This document shows, in pieces, positions 35,086 through 45,500 of a DNA stretch of 64,000 bases. Each line of letters opens with the position of its first letter. Within the stretch, counting starts at the first letter, position 1. The DNA is from Pseudomonadota bacterium. Its GTDB lineage: Bacteria > Pseudomonadota > Gammaproteobacteria > Steroidobacterales > Steroidobacteraceae. Location: contig JAFEFN010000013.1 in assembly GCA_018240525.1 (NCBI GenBank), positions 186,001-250,000 of the forward strand. The letters run 5' to 3'. The position numbers and the translations under genes are program-made. The notes under the pieces were generated by a model that was not told where the DNA came from, searched no databases, and worked only from the letters and a program-made list of their open reading frames with translations.

Positions 35086-37071
35086 TCACCCGCCGACGGC
35101 CCGCAGGGTCGCCAGCGCAGCCGGCCGGCCGTGTGCGACGCGCTGCTGCTGCCACCAAGCCTGGAACATCAGTACATCCCAGAGCAGGTAGGCCCAGTCC
35201 TGACCCTGCAGATGCGCGCGCCATTTCTCGCGGATCGGCCCCGGATTGAAGAATCCTTCATCTCTCAGACGCGCCTCACCCAGCAAGTCCTCCGCCCAAT
35301 CCCTGAGCGGGCCCCTCAGCCAGTCATTGATGGGGATGCCGAATCCGGTCTTCGGCCGGTCCGTCAGCGCGGGAGGCACGTAGCGCGCCAGTAGCTGCTT
35401 GAGGATCCACTTGCCCTCCCCTGCGCGCACCCGCATTGCCATCGGCAAGGACCAGGCGAACTCGATGATTCTGTGATCGAGCATCGGCACGCGGGTTTCG
35501 AGCGATACCGCCATGGCCGCCCTGTCGACCTTCACCAGAATGTCATTGGGCAGATAGGTCATGAGGTCCCAGTACATCATGCTTTCCTGGAAACTCCGGT
35601 CGCTCGGCTCGGCCATCAGCGCGGTCAGCGGCGTCTGCGATTCCGCGCCCCCGAGCACCAGGCTGTTCGGAGTCTGCCAGTGCGACACCAGGTTCAGGTA
35701 CAGGTCGCTCTGCGACGACTCCATGAAATCGGCCAGTTTATAGAGTTTATCCCCCATCTCCGACACCCGCAGTCTGCGGGGTACCAGCGGCGCAGCGCGG
35801 TCGAAGAACCGGCTCCAATGCCGCGCGGGCAACGCACGGATGGTGCGTGTCGCGAGCTTGCGCACGGATTTGCGCATGCTCATCAGGGACCACACGCGGC
35901 GAGCCCAAGCATAGCGATTGTACCCGCCGAACAGCTCATCGCCGCCGTCCCCGGACAGCGCCACGGTAACGTGTTGCCGCGCCAGGCGCGAGACTAGAAA
36001 GGTGGGGATCTGCGACGAGTCGGCAAACGGTTCGTCATAGATGCTCGCAAGTAGCGGTATCACCTCGCGCGCCTGCGTCGGCGTGACCATCATCTCGGTG
36101 TGGTCGGTCCCCAGATGGGCCGCGACCGCACGGGCATAGCGGGATTCATCGTAGGCGGGCTCGGAGAAGCCGATCGTGAAGGTGCGCACCTTCCGCGCAG
36201 ATTGCTTCTGCATGAGGGCAACGATGAGCGAGGAATCAATCCCGCCGGAGAGGAACGCGCCCAGCGGCACGTCGGCGAGCATCTGCAGGCCGACGGCCTC
36301 CGTCAACAGTCCGTCGAGCTCGGCTATTGCCGTATCGTCACCGCCGGCAAACGGTGCATCGTGGCCGCGCTCCATGGCTTGCCGTGCGGTCCAGTACGGC
36401 ACGGGTGCCTCGAAGTGGCCGCTCTCATCGATTGCCAATGTCGTGCCCGGGGGCAGCCTCTTGATTCCCCGGAAAATGGAATTCGGCTCCGGTACGTAGC
36501 AATGGCGCAGATAGAGCGCGAGGCAGTCCCGATCAACCTCCGCCCTGAAGGCCGGATGGGCCTGCAAGGCTTTCAGCTCCGACCCGAACAAGAAAGCCTC
36601 ACCGCAGCGGCCATAATAGAGTGGCTTCTCACCGGCCCGGTCGCGAGCCAGGGTCAGAACTCCCAGTTCGCGATCCCAAACGGCGAGCGCGAACATGCCC
36701 ACGCAACGGGCGAGCGCCGCCGGTATACCCAGTAACTCGATCGCCGCGAGAAGCGTCTCGGTGTCCGAATGACCTCGCCAGCGCAGTACCCCCGCAGTTT
36801 CCTCAAGCCCACGCCGGAGGGAAAGGTGGTTGTAAACCTCGCCGTTGAACACGATCTCGTAGCGCCCGCTGAGCGATGCCATCGGCTGATGGCCTGCTGG
36901 CGACAGATCGACGATGGAGAGCCGTCGATGGGCGAGCCCCACGCCGCAGCTGGCGTCGGCCCAGTAGCCACTGTCATCGGGTCCGCGATGCACGAGCGCG
37001 CCGGCCATGAGGCGGCACGACTCCTCCAGATCGGAGGTGCGACGCGAGATAAAACCGGCAATTCCGCACAT
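35086..37071 (-). CDS. asnB: Asparagine synthase-like amidotransferase
   Basis: 661 aa. It starts MCGIAGF, so the catalytic N-terminal Cys2 of the class II glutaminase is intact; the FNGEVYN and RGHSDTE segments complete that domain (1-210). The synthetase domain has the PP-loop SGGIDSSLI (about 270) and SGDGGDELFGGYNR. In polysaccharide loci such proteins (for example WbpS in Pseudomonas O-antigen clusters) amidate uronic acids using glutamine rather than make free asparagine; that role fits the two uronate-forming dehydrogenases here. It lies 2 bases after the methyltransferase gene. Confidence 0.92.
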   Translation of the reverse strand: MCGIAGFISRRTSDLEESCRLMAGALVHRGPDDSGYWADASCGVGLAHRRLSIVDLSPAGHQPMASLSGRYEIVFNGEVYNHLSLRRGLEETAGVLRWRGHSDTETLLAAIELLGIPAALARCVGMFALAVWDRELGVLTLARDRAGEKPLYYGRCGEAFLFGSELKALQAHPAFRAEVDRDCLALYLRHCYVPEPNSIFRGIKRLPPGTTLAIDESGHFEAPVPYWTARQAMERGHDAPFAGGDDTAIAELDGLLTEAVGLQMLADVPLGAFLSGGIDSSLIVALMQKQSARKVRTFTIGFSEPAYDESRYARAVAAHLGTDHTEMMVTPTQAREVIPLLASIYDEPFADSSQIPTFLVSRLARQHVTVALSGDGGDELFGGYNRYAWARRVWSLMSMRKSVRKLATRTIRALPARHWSRFFDRAAPLVPRRLRVSEMGDKLYKLADFMESSQSDLYLNLVSHWQTPNSLVLGGAESQTPLTALMAEPSDRSFQESMMYWDLMTYLPNDILVKVDRAAMAVSLETRVPMLDHRIIEFAWSLPMAMRVRAGEGKWILKQLLARYVPPALTDRPKTGFGIPINDWLRGPLRDWAEDLLGEARLRDEGFFNPGPIREKWRAHLQGQDWAYLLWDVLMFQAWWQQQRVAHGRPAALATLRAVGG

Positions 37072-37073
37072 GG

Positions 37074-37898
37074 TTATCCGGCCGCCGGTCTGCCGTAAAC
37101 GTACTCATCGCACCCGGAACCGAAAATTCCGAGATGCCTGCCGGGCCGTACGAAGGCACGCACCTGGCGCATGCCCAGACCCTGCATGAGCGAATCGGTC
37201 TCCGCAGGCGAGATCGACTCGTAAGGCCAGCCGCCGAGCCAGTCATGGACATCATGATGGAAATCCATGCCACGCGACTTGGCGTAGCCCGACACGTAAC
37301 TGTCGAAGGTCCCGCGTGAGGCGAGTCGCATCAGGCTCACGTAGATTGCCTGGACGCGCGCCTGAGCGGCCGCACTGGCGCGCGTGTACCAGCGCTTCTC
37401 CAGCTTCCAGAACCAGCACAGATACGTATGCCGATAGAGCGCGAAGATGAACTCGCCGTTCGGGGCCACCATGGCGGCTGCACCGCGCAGTGCCCGATAC
37501 ATATCGCCGGTGTGGTGCAGCACGCCCCAGGAATAGACGACATCGAAGGTCCCAAAGGACTTCGGGTCGAGGTTGAAAACGCTGGCTTCACTGACGGTCC
37601 AGCGCTGCCCGCTGGCGTGGGTGTCCAACACCGAGCGGGTGGTCGCCACCGAATCCGGATCGATGTCCAGCGCCACGACCTCGCTGGCACCAAGCCGCAG
37701 CGCCGCCAGCGAATGCAGTCCGGAACCGCAGCCTATATCCAGGAAGCGCTTGCCTGCGAGCGTGTCGCCGGCGAGCTTCTTCAGGCCGGCGATCGCCTCG
37801 GCGATCTGGGAATCCGTGACCAGCTTTGCATAGCTCGACCAGTTTTTTCCGAACGCAAAATGGGATTTCTGGTCCAGCAGATCCGGGGCATTAGGCAT
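37074..37898 (-). CDS. SAM-dependent methyltransferase
   Basis: 274 aa, class I Rossmann methyltransferase. SAM motif I is FLDIGCGSGLHSLA (about 50-63), the acidic motif II is VVALDIDPDSV, and YSWGVLHHTGDMY is the post-motif found in methyltransferase_11/25-type enzymes. A tyrosine/tryptophan-rich C-terminal half may bind acceptor. Located between the flippase and amidotransferase genes, it probably methylates a sugar residue of the polymer or its precursor. Confidence 0.85.
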   Translation of the reverse strand: MPNAPDLLDQKSHFAFGKNWSSYAKLVTDSQIAEAIAGLKKLAGDTLAGKRFLDIGCGSGLHSLAALRLGASEVVALDIDPDSVATTRSVLDTHASGQRWTVSEASVFNLDPKSFGTFDVVYSWGVLHHTGDMYRALRGAAAMVAPNGEFIFALYRHTYLCWFWKLEKRWYTRASAAAQARVQAIYVSLMRLASRGTFDSYVSGYAKSRGMDFHHDVHDWLGGWPYESISPAETDSLMQGLGMRQVRAFVRPGRHLGIFGSGCDEYVYGRPAAG

Positions 37899-37961
37899 GG
37901 GGATGGAGGCAATTGGGGTCGGGTCCCAATCATACCGAAATCGGCCGCACCCCTAGCGCCC

Positions 37962-39464
37962 CTATAGCTGAAGCACAGCCCGTGGGGTCAACCGCAGCGG
38001 CGCTCCTCTGGCAAGGAGTACGTTGACAATGACCACCGCGGCGACCTGCAGGCACATCAGCCAGCCCGGTGCGATCGGGTACAACCAACCGGGAGCGGCA
38101 GACGCCACCCAGTAGGCTGCCAGATTTCCGGCCAGCACTTTCGCCGCAAAGACCAGCGTAACTCTGCTGAGGATGGGCCCGAGCGTATGGCGTGCGCGCC
38201 AGTGGTAGAGCCCCATGACAACCAGGTAGGCGAGCGAATTCGCCAGTGCAACACCTATCACCCCCAGGGGCGGCCGCAACGCCAGCGCAAGCAGCACATT
38301 CAGCACCACTGAAACGCCTGTCATGCCGGCGATTACCCATGCCCGGTGCTGAGCCTGGAACAGGCGTGCCAGAAAGATGCTCCAGGTGGCACCGAGCAGT
38401 CCGGTCGTGAGCGCGAGCCACACCGCGCTCACCAGATCGGCGTCCGCTGCGGTGAAACTGCCCCGCTGCAGAAGGATGGCCACCAGCCGTGGGCCACCGA
38501 CCGCCACCAGCGCCACCGACCCAATGGAGAACAGGAGTGCCGCCGCGAATACCCTCTCCAGATTCTCACGCAGCTCAACAGTCCTGCCCTCGGCATTGAG
38601 CCTCGCAAAATGCGGCAGGAGCACGACCGAGGCGGACAGAACGACCGCCTGGATGAGTGCGTTATGCAATCGGGACGCGTACGCCATGGATGAAACGGCG
38701 CCGACCCCGGCGCGTGCCGAAATCATCTGCAGTATGGACAGCACGACGTTCCCGAGGATGGTGCTTATCAAGACCGGCAAGGCCACGGCGGCGAAGACCC
38801 CGGGCAGCGCCGCCGGCAACGATAAAACCGGCCGCAGGGGAACGCGTGCGCCTCGGATAGCCAGAAGGACCATGGCCGCCTGCGCGATCAGGCCGGCGAC
38901 GAGGCTCCATACCAGCGCGGCAGCGCCCGAATCGCGCCACAGGGCGAGCACGAGGGTGCCCACCGCGGCGTTGAGCAGCGGCGCACATGCGGCCAGCGAA
39001 AACCGGCCTTCCGCGTTCAGCAGCATCGCACCGCAATCAGCCAGTCCCAACAGCGGCGCGGTCCACACCAGCGGCACGAAGACCTGCTGGAGCTGCAAGC
39101 GAGTCTCGGTCTTCGCCCCTAGCGCTACGAGCCCCATTGCCGCATCACGACCCAGCATCGAGAGCAGCGCCACGAGGGCCAGCGCGAGGACCGACCAGGT
39201 GAGTGCGAATCCTGCCAGCCGGTGCGCCGCCTCGATCGCGCCGCGGCTCTTTGCGGTCACGTACGAAGCGATGAAGCTGGTCTGCATCATCCCCGCGGCA
39301 ACCCCTGCGGCGAACGTCGGAATGATCAGCGCGAGATAGTAGGCATCCAGCAACGCGCCGGTGCCGAAGAAGTTCGCCACGACCAAGACCTTCACAAACC
39401 CGGCGGCCTGCAGCACCAGGCCGAAGACCACCACGGTCCGTGCGGCCGGCAACACCCTGCTCAT
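37962..39464 (-). CDS. MurJ/MviN-family polysaccharide flippase
   Basis: 500 aa with about 13-14 membrane helices of the MOP superfamily. The N-terminal VVVANFFGTGALLDAYYLAL and FAAGVAAGMMQTSFIASY are typical of MviN/MurJ proteins rather than classical Wzx. It would flip undecaprenyl-linked repeat units to the periplasm. It starts at 39464, overlapping the upstream glycosyltransferase stop (ATGA). No other flippase gene is present in the locus, so it most likely fills the Wzx role. Confidence 0.85.
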   Translation of the reverse strand: MSRVLPAARTVVVFGLVLQAAGFVKVLVVANFFGTGALLDAYYLALIIPTFAAGVAAGMMQTSFIASYVTAKSRGAIEAAHRLAGFALTWSVLALALVALLSMLGRDAAMGLVALGAKTETRLQLQQVFVPLVWTAPLLGLADCGAMLLNAEGRFSLAACAPLLNAAVGTLVLALWRDSGAAALVWSLVAGLIAQAAMVLLAIRGARVPLRPVLSLPAALPGVFAAVALPVLISTILGNVVLSILQMISARAGVGAVSSMAYASRLHNALIQAVVLSASVVLLPHFARLNAEGRTVELRENLERVFAAALLFSIGSVALVAVGGPRLVAILLQRGSFTAADADLVSAVWLALTTGLLGATWSIFLARLFQAQHRAWVIAGMTGVSVVLNVLLALALRPPLGVIGVALANSLAYLVVMGLYHWRARHTLGPILSRVTLVFAAKVLAGNLAAYWVASAAPGWLYPIAPGWLMCLQVAAVVIVNVLLARGAPLRLTPRAVLQL

Positions 39465-40546
39465 CGTTCGCTGCCCAGAACGGACTCCCAAGACTCCAGC
39501 ACCGGTTCAGGCGCATAGCGCCGGAGCGCCGCACGCCCGGCCGCAGCCAGTTGCTCGCGCCGCGGCTGGTCACGCGTAAGGCGGGCGATCGCGCGACCGA
39601 GCGCAGGCGCATCCTCCGCAGGCACGAGAACACCACAGACGCCACCCAGGAGAATCTCGCCGACCCCATCAATGTCGGTGGCGATCGCGGGCACACCACA
39701 GGCAAGCGCCTCGAGAAGCACATTGGGGAAGCCTTCGTACCGCGACGAGAGTACAAATATCCGTGCGTGCTGCATGAGGGAGGCTAAGTCACGCACGTTC
39801 CCGAGCAGGTGCACTCGGCCGGCGATGCCAAGCTCGGCTGCCAGCCTAGCCAGCCGCGGCCTTTCCGGCCCCTCCCCCGCTATCACCAGGTGCAAGTCCG
39901 GTTCACCGGCGAGTGCAAACCCGCGAACCAACAGATCGAAGCCCTTCTGGGGAACCAGCCGACCAGCGGCCAGCACGAATGGCGCCGGCAGCGGCGCGGA
40001 ATCTTCGGTGGTTCGCGGCGCACCCAGCACCAGGTTCGGAATGACCACCACCCGACCCGGGCGCCACAGTCGCGCCCTGAACCAGGCACCGATCTTCTCG
40101 GTCTGCACAACCACGGCATCCGCAGCCTGGTATGCCAGGAGACGCAGCGCGTCCCACAGTGGCCCTTCGCTGTGCGCTGCAGGATCGATGCGCTCGGAGA
40201 TCACCACCCGCATGCGCAACCCTGCAGCGGCGACCACGGCGAGAATATTCGTATGGGTAGCGAAGGCCAGCAGCGTATCGGCGGAAGTCGCACGCAGGCT
40301 CCCGCGCAGCACCTTCACACGGCGGGTATTGGCCCGCACGGCACCCAGCATCCCGGCGGAGTTCCCAGTGACCTCCAGGCCTACGCGCTGGACGCGCTGA
40401 TCGAGCGGATAGAAATCGTGTTCCGCGGATGCCAGGGTGATCAGGAATATCTCGTGGCCGCGCGCAGCGAGCCCATTGGCCAGTAACGACATGACACGCT
40501 CCGCGCCACCCGGCCCGAGGCTAGCGATCAGGAGTGCGATACGCAT
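39461..40546 (-). CDS. Glycosyltransferase family 4
   Basis: 361 aa, GT-B. N-terminus IALLIASLGPGGAERVMSLL, then VISERIDPAAHSEG, donor domain LAAGRLVPQKGFDLLVRGF and E-x7-E in SRYEGFPNVLLEALACGVP. It belongs to the GGAERV group that often adds hexoses or HexNAc in O-antigen and capsule loci. Lies 12 bases downstream of the Wzy-like gene. Confidence 0.9.
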   Translation of the reverse strand: MRIALLIASLGPGGAERVMSLLANGLAARGHEIFLITLASAEHDFYPLDQRVQRVGLEVTGNSAGMLGAVRANTRRVKVLRGSLRATSADTLLAFATHTNILAVVAAAGLRMRVVISERIDPAAHSEGPLWDALRLLAYQAADAVVVQTEKIGAWFRARLWRPGRVVVIPNLVLGAPRTTEDSAPLPAPFVLAAGRLVPQKGFDLLVRGFALAGEPDLHLVIAGEGPERPRLARLAAELGIAGRVHLLGNVRDLASLMQHARIFVLSSRYEGFPNVLLEALACGVPAIATDIDGVGEILLGGVCGVLVPAEDAPALGRAIARLTRDQPRREQLAAAGRAALRRYAPEPVLESWESVLGSER

Positions 40547-40558
40547 ACCCGCCCGGCA

Positions 40559-41614
40559 TCAGCCCGCAAAGTAAACGTCGTAGGTACCCTCGATCGCGGT
40601 CTTCACGGCCAGGTAGATCAGGTACAGCACCATGAGCGCGAACAAGGACACGCCGAGCGTACTGTCGCGGCGCTGGATGGTGGGCACGATTGGGATCAAC
40701 AGCAACATGACCAGGTACCCGACGCGGCCCGCACCCAGCGGAAACATGAAGAAGCTCCCGGCCACGAAAGCCACGACCCCGATGTGCATGACGGCAATTG
40801 ATGCGAGGCTCTGGCCGAGCAAAGTGGGTTCGCTTGAGTTCGGAGGCGCAAGCAGGCGCTGCAGCGAAGGAAGACTGCACAGGAGGGCGCCGAACACATA
40901 GAGGACGGAAGTCGCCTCCGTCTGATCGACGTTATAGATCTTTAGACGCCGACCGCCAAAGGCCTCGAATAGGACCCCGCCCAAATAGGCCGCCACCAGT
41001 GCGAGGCTCACAGAGCCGACGATCGCCAGCAGATGATTGCGCTTGCAAAACCACGCGATCGCCGCAAAAGGCACCGCCAGCAGGAAGGTCGCGTGTATAG
41101 AGGCCGCAAGCAGCAATCCGAGGACCGGCCTGTTTAGGCGCAGGGTGAAGTACAGCGCCAGCGCGAAGGCGAAGCCCTGCCGCAGCTGCAGCAGCCCGGT
41201 GACGGCAAAGCCCACCGGAAGGATCAGCCAGATCACCAAAGGAAGTACCGGATCGGGCAGCCGAACCACCGCGAGCGCAAGCAGCACGTTGAGCGTCAGC
41301 ACGGTAACAACGACCGATGTGGGCGGACTTAGCACGGAGCCCAATGCCGTGGCCCATACCTGCCACAGGAATTCCTCGGTAAAGAGCGCCACCAGCCGGC
41401 TCAATAACGACGCATCGCGATCGCTGAACCGATCAAGCCAACCCAGCGTGGGCGCCTGGGCGAAATTCTGCAGGTAGTTTTGCTGGTCGACCAGAAACGT
41501 GCGGTCGAGCCCGAGCGAATAGGCCACCAGAATGATCACGAGCACAAACCAGCCGAACAGCACGGCGGGCTGGTCGGTCCATGCCGCTCCCGACGCTGGC
41601 GTGTGTGAGTGCAC
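40559..41614 (-). CDS. Wzy/EpsG-like polysaccharide polymerase
   Basis: 351 aa from a GTG, with about nine to ten membrane helices. Features of the EpsG/Wzy group: an early aqueous loop with Tyr/Asn (DQQNYLQNFAQAP), and an RQGFAFALALYF segment after helix four followed by SIHATFLLAVPFAAI (the conserved HxxF motif). It probably joins flipped repeat units in the periplasm. Low sequence conservation in Wzy proteins means the call rests on topology, the RQ...H motifs and neighbours. Confidence 0.78.
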   Translation of the reverse strand: MHSHTPASGAAWTDQPAVLFGWFVLVIILVAYSLGLDRTFLVDQQNYLQNFAQAPTLGWLDRFSDRDASLLSRLVALFTEEFLWQVWATALGSVLSPPTSVVVTVLTLNVLLALAVVRLPDPVLPLVIWLILPVGFAVTGLLQLRQGFAFALALYFTLRLNRPVLGLLLAASIHATFLLAVPFAAIAWFCKRNHLLAIVGSVSLALVAAYLGGVLFEAFGGRRLKIYNVDQTEATSVLYVFGALLCSLPSLQRLLAPPNSSEPTLLGQSLASIAVMHIGVVAFVAGSFFMFPLGAGRVGYLVMLLLIPIVPTIQRRDSTLGVSLFALMVLYLIYLAVKTAIEGTYDVYFAG

Positions 41615-41646
41615 GTAACCCCCCGTTTCCGGAAGAATGCCCCGGT

Positions 41647-42540
41647 TCAGCGTGAGCCGCGAACCGCAGCGAGCACTCGGTGCAGACTATCGGCGGCGAG
41701 CACGGCAAGTACGGCGAAGAACAACGCCAGAGGCCCGGCAATCACCAATGCCAGGAAGCGGCGCGGCGAAACGTAGTGCTTTTCGTCGGATACGACGGCC
41801 GGATCGATGACCGTCAGGGCGTAGTCGAGACGCGATCTGGCGACGGCGCTCCTATTGAGCTGGATTTCCATCAACTTGTTAATCGCCTGCCTCAGCTCAA
41901 CCACGTCGGTGTGCGCGAGCTGATCCTGATAGGAAGCGATGCTCGCCGCGGACTCCTGCAGCGCGCGCTGGCGCAGGGTTTCGTTTGCGAGCTGCACCAG
42001 TTCGTTGGCCCACTCAGCGGCCTGCTGACGGTTCTTCCAGGTGACATCCAGCGTGATCAATTGTGTCTTTGGGTCGTCCGTGACCCGGCGAAGCTTGTCG
42101 AACATCAGCCAGCCGTCTTCGATCGTGGGCGTGTGCTTCGCATCGGTGCGCCAGCGCTGCGTGGCACTGTCCCACTTGCTGCTGAAAAGCAGCGGCAGCA
42201 GGTTCTTTTGCGCCGCGAAGCGCATGTACAACGCCCGGCTCTTCAACAAAGCAATGGCTTCCTGCTCGTTCACAGACCCAAACGAAAGCCCGGCGAGGGA
42301 TGCCAGCCCTCCCAGCTGACCCAGCACGGACTGCAAGCCGCCGGTGGGCGTGTCGGGCTCGCGCGGCATGAGCTTCACCACGCTGCGGTACTGTGGCTTG
42401 GCAACAATGGTGTAGGTCACGAAGGCGGCGATTGTCAGGATGAAGACCGCCAGAAAGATCCGAGGCCGCTCGCGGGAGCGCTGCGCAAGGTCCGCGACGG
42501 TGATGCGGGAGCTGCGGGCACTTTGCACGCTGGCGTCCAT
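41647..42540 (-). CDS. Wzz-type chain-length determinant / polysaccharide co-polymerase
   Basis: 297 aa. Two membrane helices (about 30-48 and 262-285) bracket a periplasmic coiled domain. N-terminal YTIVAKPQYRSVVKLMP is the Wzz domain start; the second helix is preceded by a Pro/Arg segment SPRRFLALVIAGPLA. No C-terminal tyrosine kinase domain is fused, so phosphorylation control, if any, is in trans. It is one base downstream of the export protein gene and would set polymer length with Wzy. Confidence 0.87.
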   Translation of the reverse strand: MDASVQSARSSRITVADLAQRSRERPRIFLAVFILTIAAFVTYTIVAKPQYRSVVKLMPREPDTPTGGLQSVLGQLGGLASLAGLSFGSVNEQEAIALLKSRALYMRFAAQKNLLPLLFSSKWDSATQRWRTDAKHTPTIEDGWLMFDKLRRVTDDPKTQLITLDVTWKNRQQAAEWANELVQLANETLRQRALQESAASIASYQDQLAHTDVVELRQAINKLMEIQLNRSAVARSRLDYALTVIDPAVVSDEKHYVSPRRFLALVIAGPLALFFAVLAVLAADSLHRVLAAVRGSR

Positions 42541-42541
42541 G

Positions 42542-45500
42542 CTACAGCGCGTTCACTGCCGCCACTGCGATGGCTACGTTGTACAGGATCTGAGTGACTG
42601 CTAGCCACAGTGGCAGTGTCGGCATCTTCTCGGCATCCAGCGGCACGACAATTGTGTCGCCGGTCTTGATCTGTACCGACGAGCGGCTGTACCACCGGCT
42701 GCCTTCCTGCGCGACCACGCTGCCGTTTGCGCGTACCACGTATATGCGTGCGTGATCGGCGCGCCGCGTGGTACCCCCGCTCAAGGAGATATAATCGTCT
42801 CTCCCAAGCTTCGCGTTGTAGAGCAATGAAGTGGGGTTCTGCACTTCGCCGATCACGGTGACCTGCTGCTGCGTGCGCGGCACGATCAACTCGTCACCGT
42901 CGCGCAGGATCACGTCCCCCTGCCAGTCAGCCGGTTCACGCATGATGCGGGGCAGGTCGATGACGAGGCGGCCGACGGCCCGAGTGGTACGCAGCTGGCT
43001 GAGCAACGCCTGGCCCACGGATAGAGCTCCGGCGCCCCCGCCGTTGGTGCTGGTTGCGGCGGCCTGCAGCGCCAGGATCGACAGGTCGTGCTGCATGCGA
43101 TCCGCCAGCATGTCCATCTGCGCCTGCTCGCGCTTCCGTAGGGACTCGCGCGTAAATACGCTGCCCTCCGGGAAGGCGAAGTCCGTGAGCCCGCCGGCGC
43201 GATTGATCACCGATTGCAGGGTCTCACCGCGGCGGATCGAGTAGCTCCCCGGGAACCGAACCTCTCCCTTGAGCGTGACGCTTTCGGCTTCACCCCACAG
43301 GGGTACCTCTCGTACGCTCAGCGAATCAAAGGGCTGGAGCTTCACATTCGCAGCGGGATCACCCCGCATCGCGGCCGCCAGGTCAATGCGAATGAGCTCC
43401 GTGTGCCGTGACTCTCCGTTGGTGACTGTGTAGCGAGTCAGTTCAGCGGTTCGCCCGTAGGTGGAATCGACCGTTCCACCGCCTGCACGCACCAGATCGC
43501 GAACCGTCATCGTCGGTTCAAGCGGATAGTCGCCCGGTACGTGCACGCTGCCATCGACGTGCACCACCGCTGAGGGTTGTCCGGATGTGCCCTGCAGCTT
43601 CAGCTGATCCATTATGGGCTGAATGATGCGGTCGCGGCCGGACGCCAAGTCGAACACGGTGATGCGGTCCCGTGGCGCCAACTCCAGATCGGCTGCAGAA
43701 CCCGGTGCCTGCAACGCCGCTTCCAGATCGGCAGAAAACACGCTGATGCGGTGGTCCACCGGTGATTCGCGCCGCACGAGAAGATAGTGGATGTCCGCGT
43801 CGGGCTTGAGTTCGTCGACGGAATGCACCACGTCGGACAGCCGGATACCGCTGCGGTAGGCGAAGGTCTCCGGGGTGTACAGATGCCCCTCGACCACGAT
43901 GCCTGCGTCCAATGTCGGACGGATCCGCATCACGCGCACTACATCGCCGTTGCGCAGCTGCGCGCCGCGACCGGCAGCCGTCAGGTCCACGGAGACCACC
44001 ACGCGATGCTCGTTACCATCGATGCGCGTGACGGAGACCTTGGTGGGATCGGCCTCCGGCGTGACCCCGCCGGCCAGTGCCAGCACATCCCCGACGGTAG
44101 TTTCGTTCTTTACCTCGTATATGGCAGGCCGCCGGACTTCACCGTCGACGCTGACGGTGCTGCCGACGGTCGGAACGAATACGACGTCGCCCTGCAGAAG
44201 CTTCGTGTCGTCACTGGTGTCGCCGCGAATAAGCAGGTCGTACAGGTCGAGGCGCCTGATCACGGCTCCGTTGCGCTTCAACTGGATATTGCGCAGCGAG
44301 CCCGTGCGCCGGACGCCGCCAGCGGCATACAGCGCCGAGGTAATCGTGCCCAGGCCGCTGATCGTGTATGACCCGAGATTGCGCGCCTCGCCAAACACGA
44401 ACACGCGGATTGCCCGGGTGTCACCCATCGAGACGTTCGCACGCACTCCGGTCATCTGGCGCTCGATGCGGCCCTCGATGGAGTCTTTGACGTTGTTGAA
44501 CTTCTGACCCGCAACCACCATCGGCCCGAGGTCCGGCAGGCTGATCGTGCCGTCCCGTGAGACAGTCAGCTTCAGACTTCGATTCTGAGATCCGTACAGC
44601 TGCACGAGCAACAGATCGCCGGCGCCCACCGTGTAGTCCGAGGGCACGGGCACGTTAGTCACCGGGGCAAAAGTGGACGGCAGATGGTCAAAAAGGTCGT
44701 ATCCGAACGGTCGGAGGCCCTCGACTCCCGACTTCTTGATGGGCAGTCGCGTCAGTCGAACGTCCACACCGCGAAATGCCGGGTCAGCTCTCAGTCGCAG
44801 CGTGGCCTGCTCTTCGGTCAAACCGAGGAGCGCCATGGGGGCAAACCCCGGTAGCAGCAATGCGCCCTCCTGTGTCAGCCGGTAGGGATTCTTGGCTCGA
44901 ATGAGGGCAATCAGCGGGTCGAGACGGGCGCGGTCCTCCGGCGAGGGTTGTCCGGGCACCGCACTGCCTGAACTCGGCCCCGGAACCTGGCCGACGGCTG
45001 CGGCCAATGCAGAGACGGGCTGACTCTGAGACGCGGCCTGTGCTGACGGTGCAGCGGAGGCTGCGCCCGGAGCGCTGGCTTGAAGGGAATAGAGGGACTG
45101 CAGGTAAGGAGGAATCGCCCGTGGGGCCAACTGATAGTCGATCTCGACAATCACCCAGTCCTTGGCCTTCAGCTGCGGGATGACCGGTTCCGGCCCCTCT
45201 TCCTCTTCCTCTTCGGACAGGCGCCGTGACTGTCGACCCATCTGTTGTCTTGGGTCGCCCATCTGCGAGCGGGCGCCGGGAATACCGCTCGCCCCGCCAA
45301 GCCCGCCCACCCCATTCAGCCCACCGCCGAGGCTGCCGCCGAGCCCGCCCAGGCTGCTGCCGCCACTGATGGCCTGCAGCACCATCTGCTGTTGTTCAGG
45401 AGTCAGACCCTCGAACATCTGGAGCTGCTCGGGGGTCGGTGTCACCCCCTGAGCGGGTGCCCGCAGTGCGAAAAAGATGCTGCAGACCGCGAATACCAGA

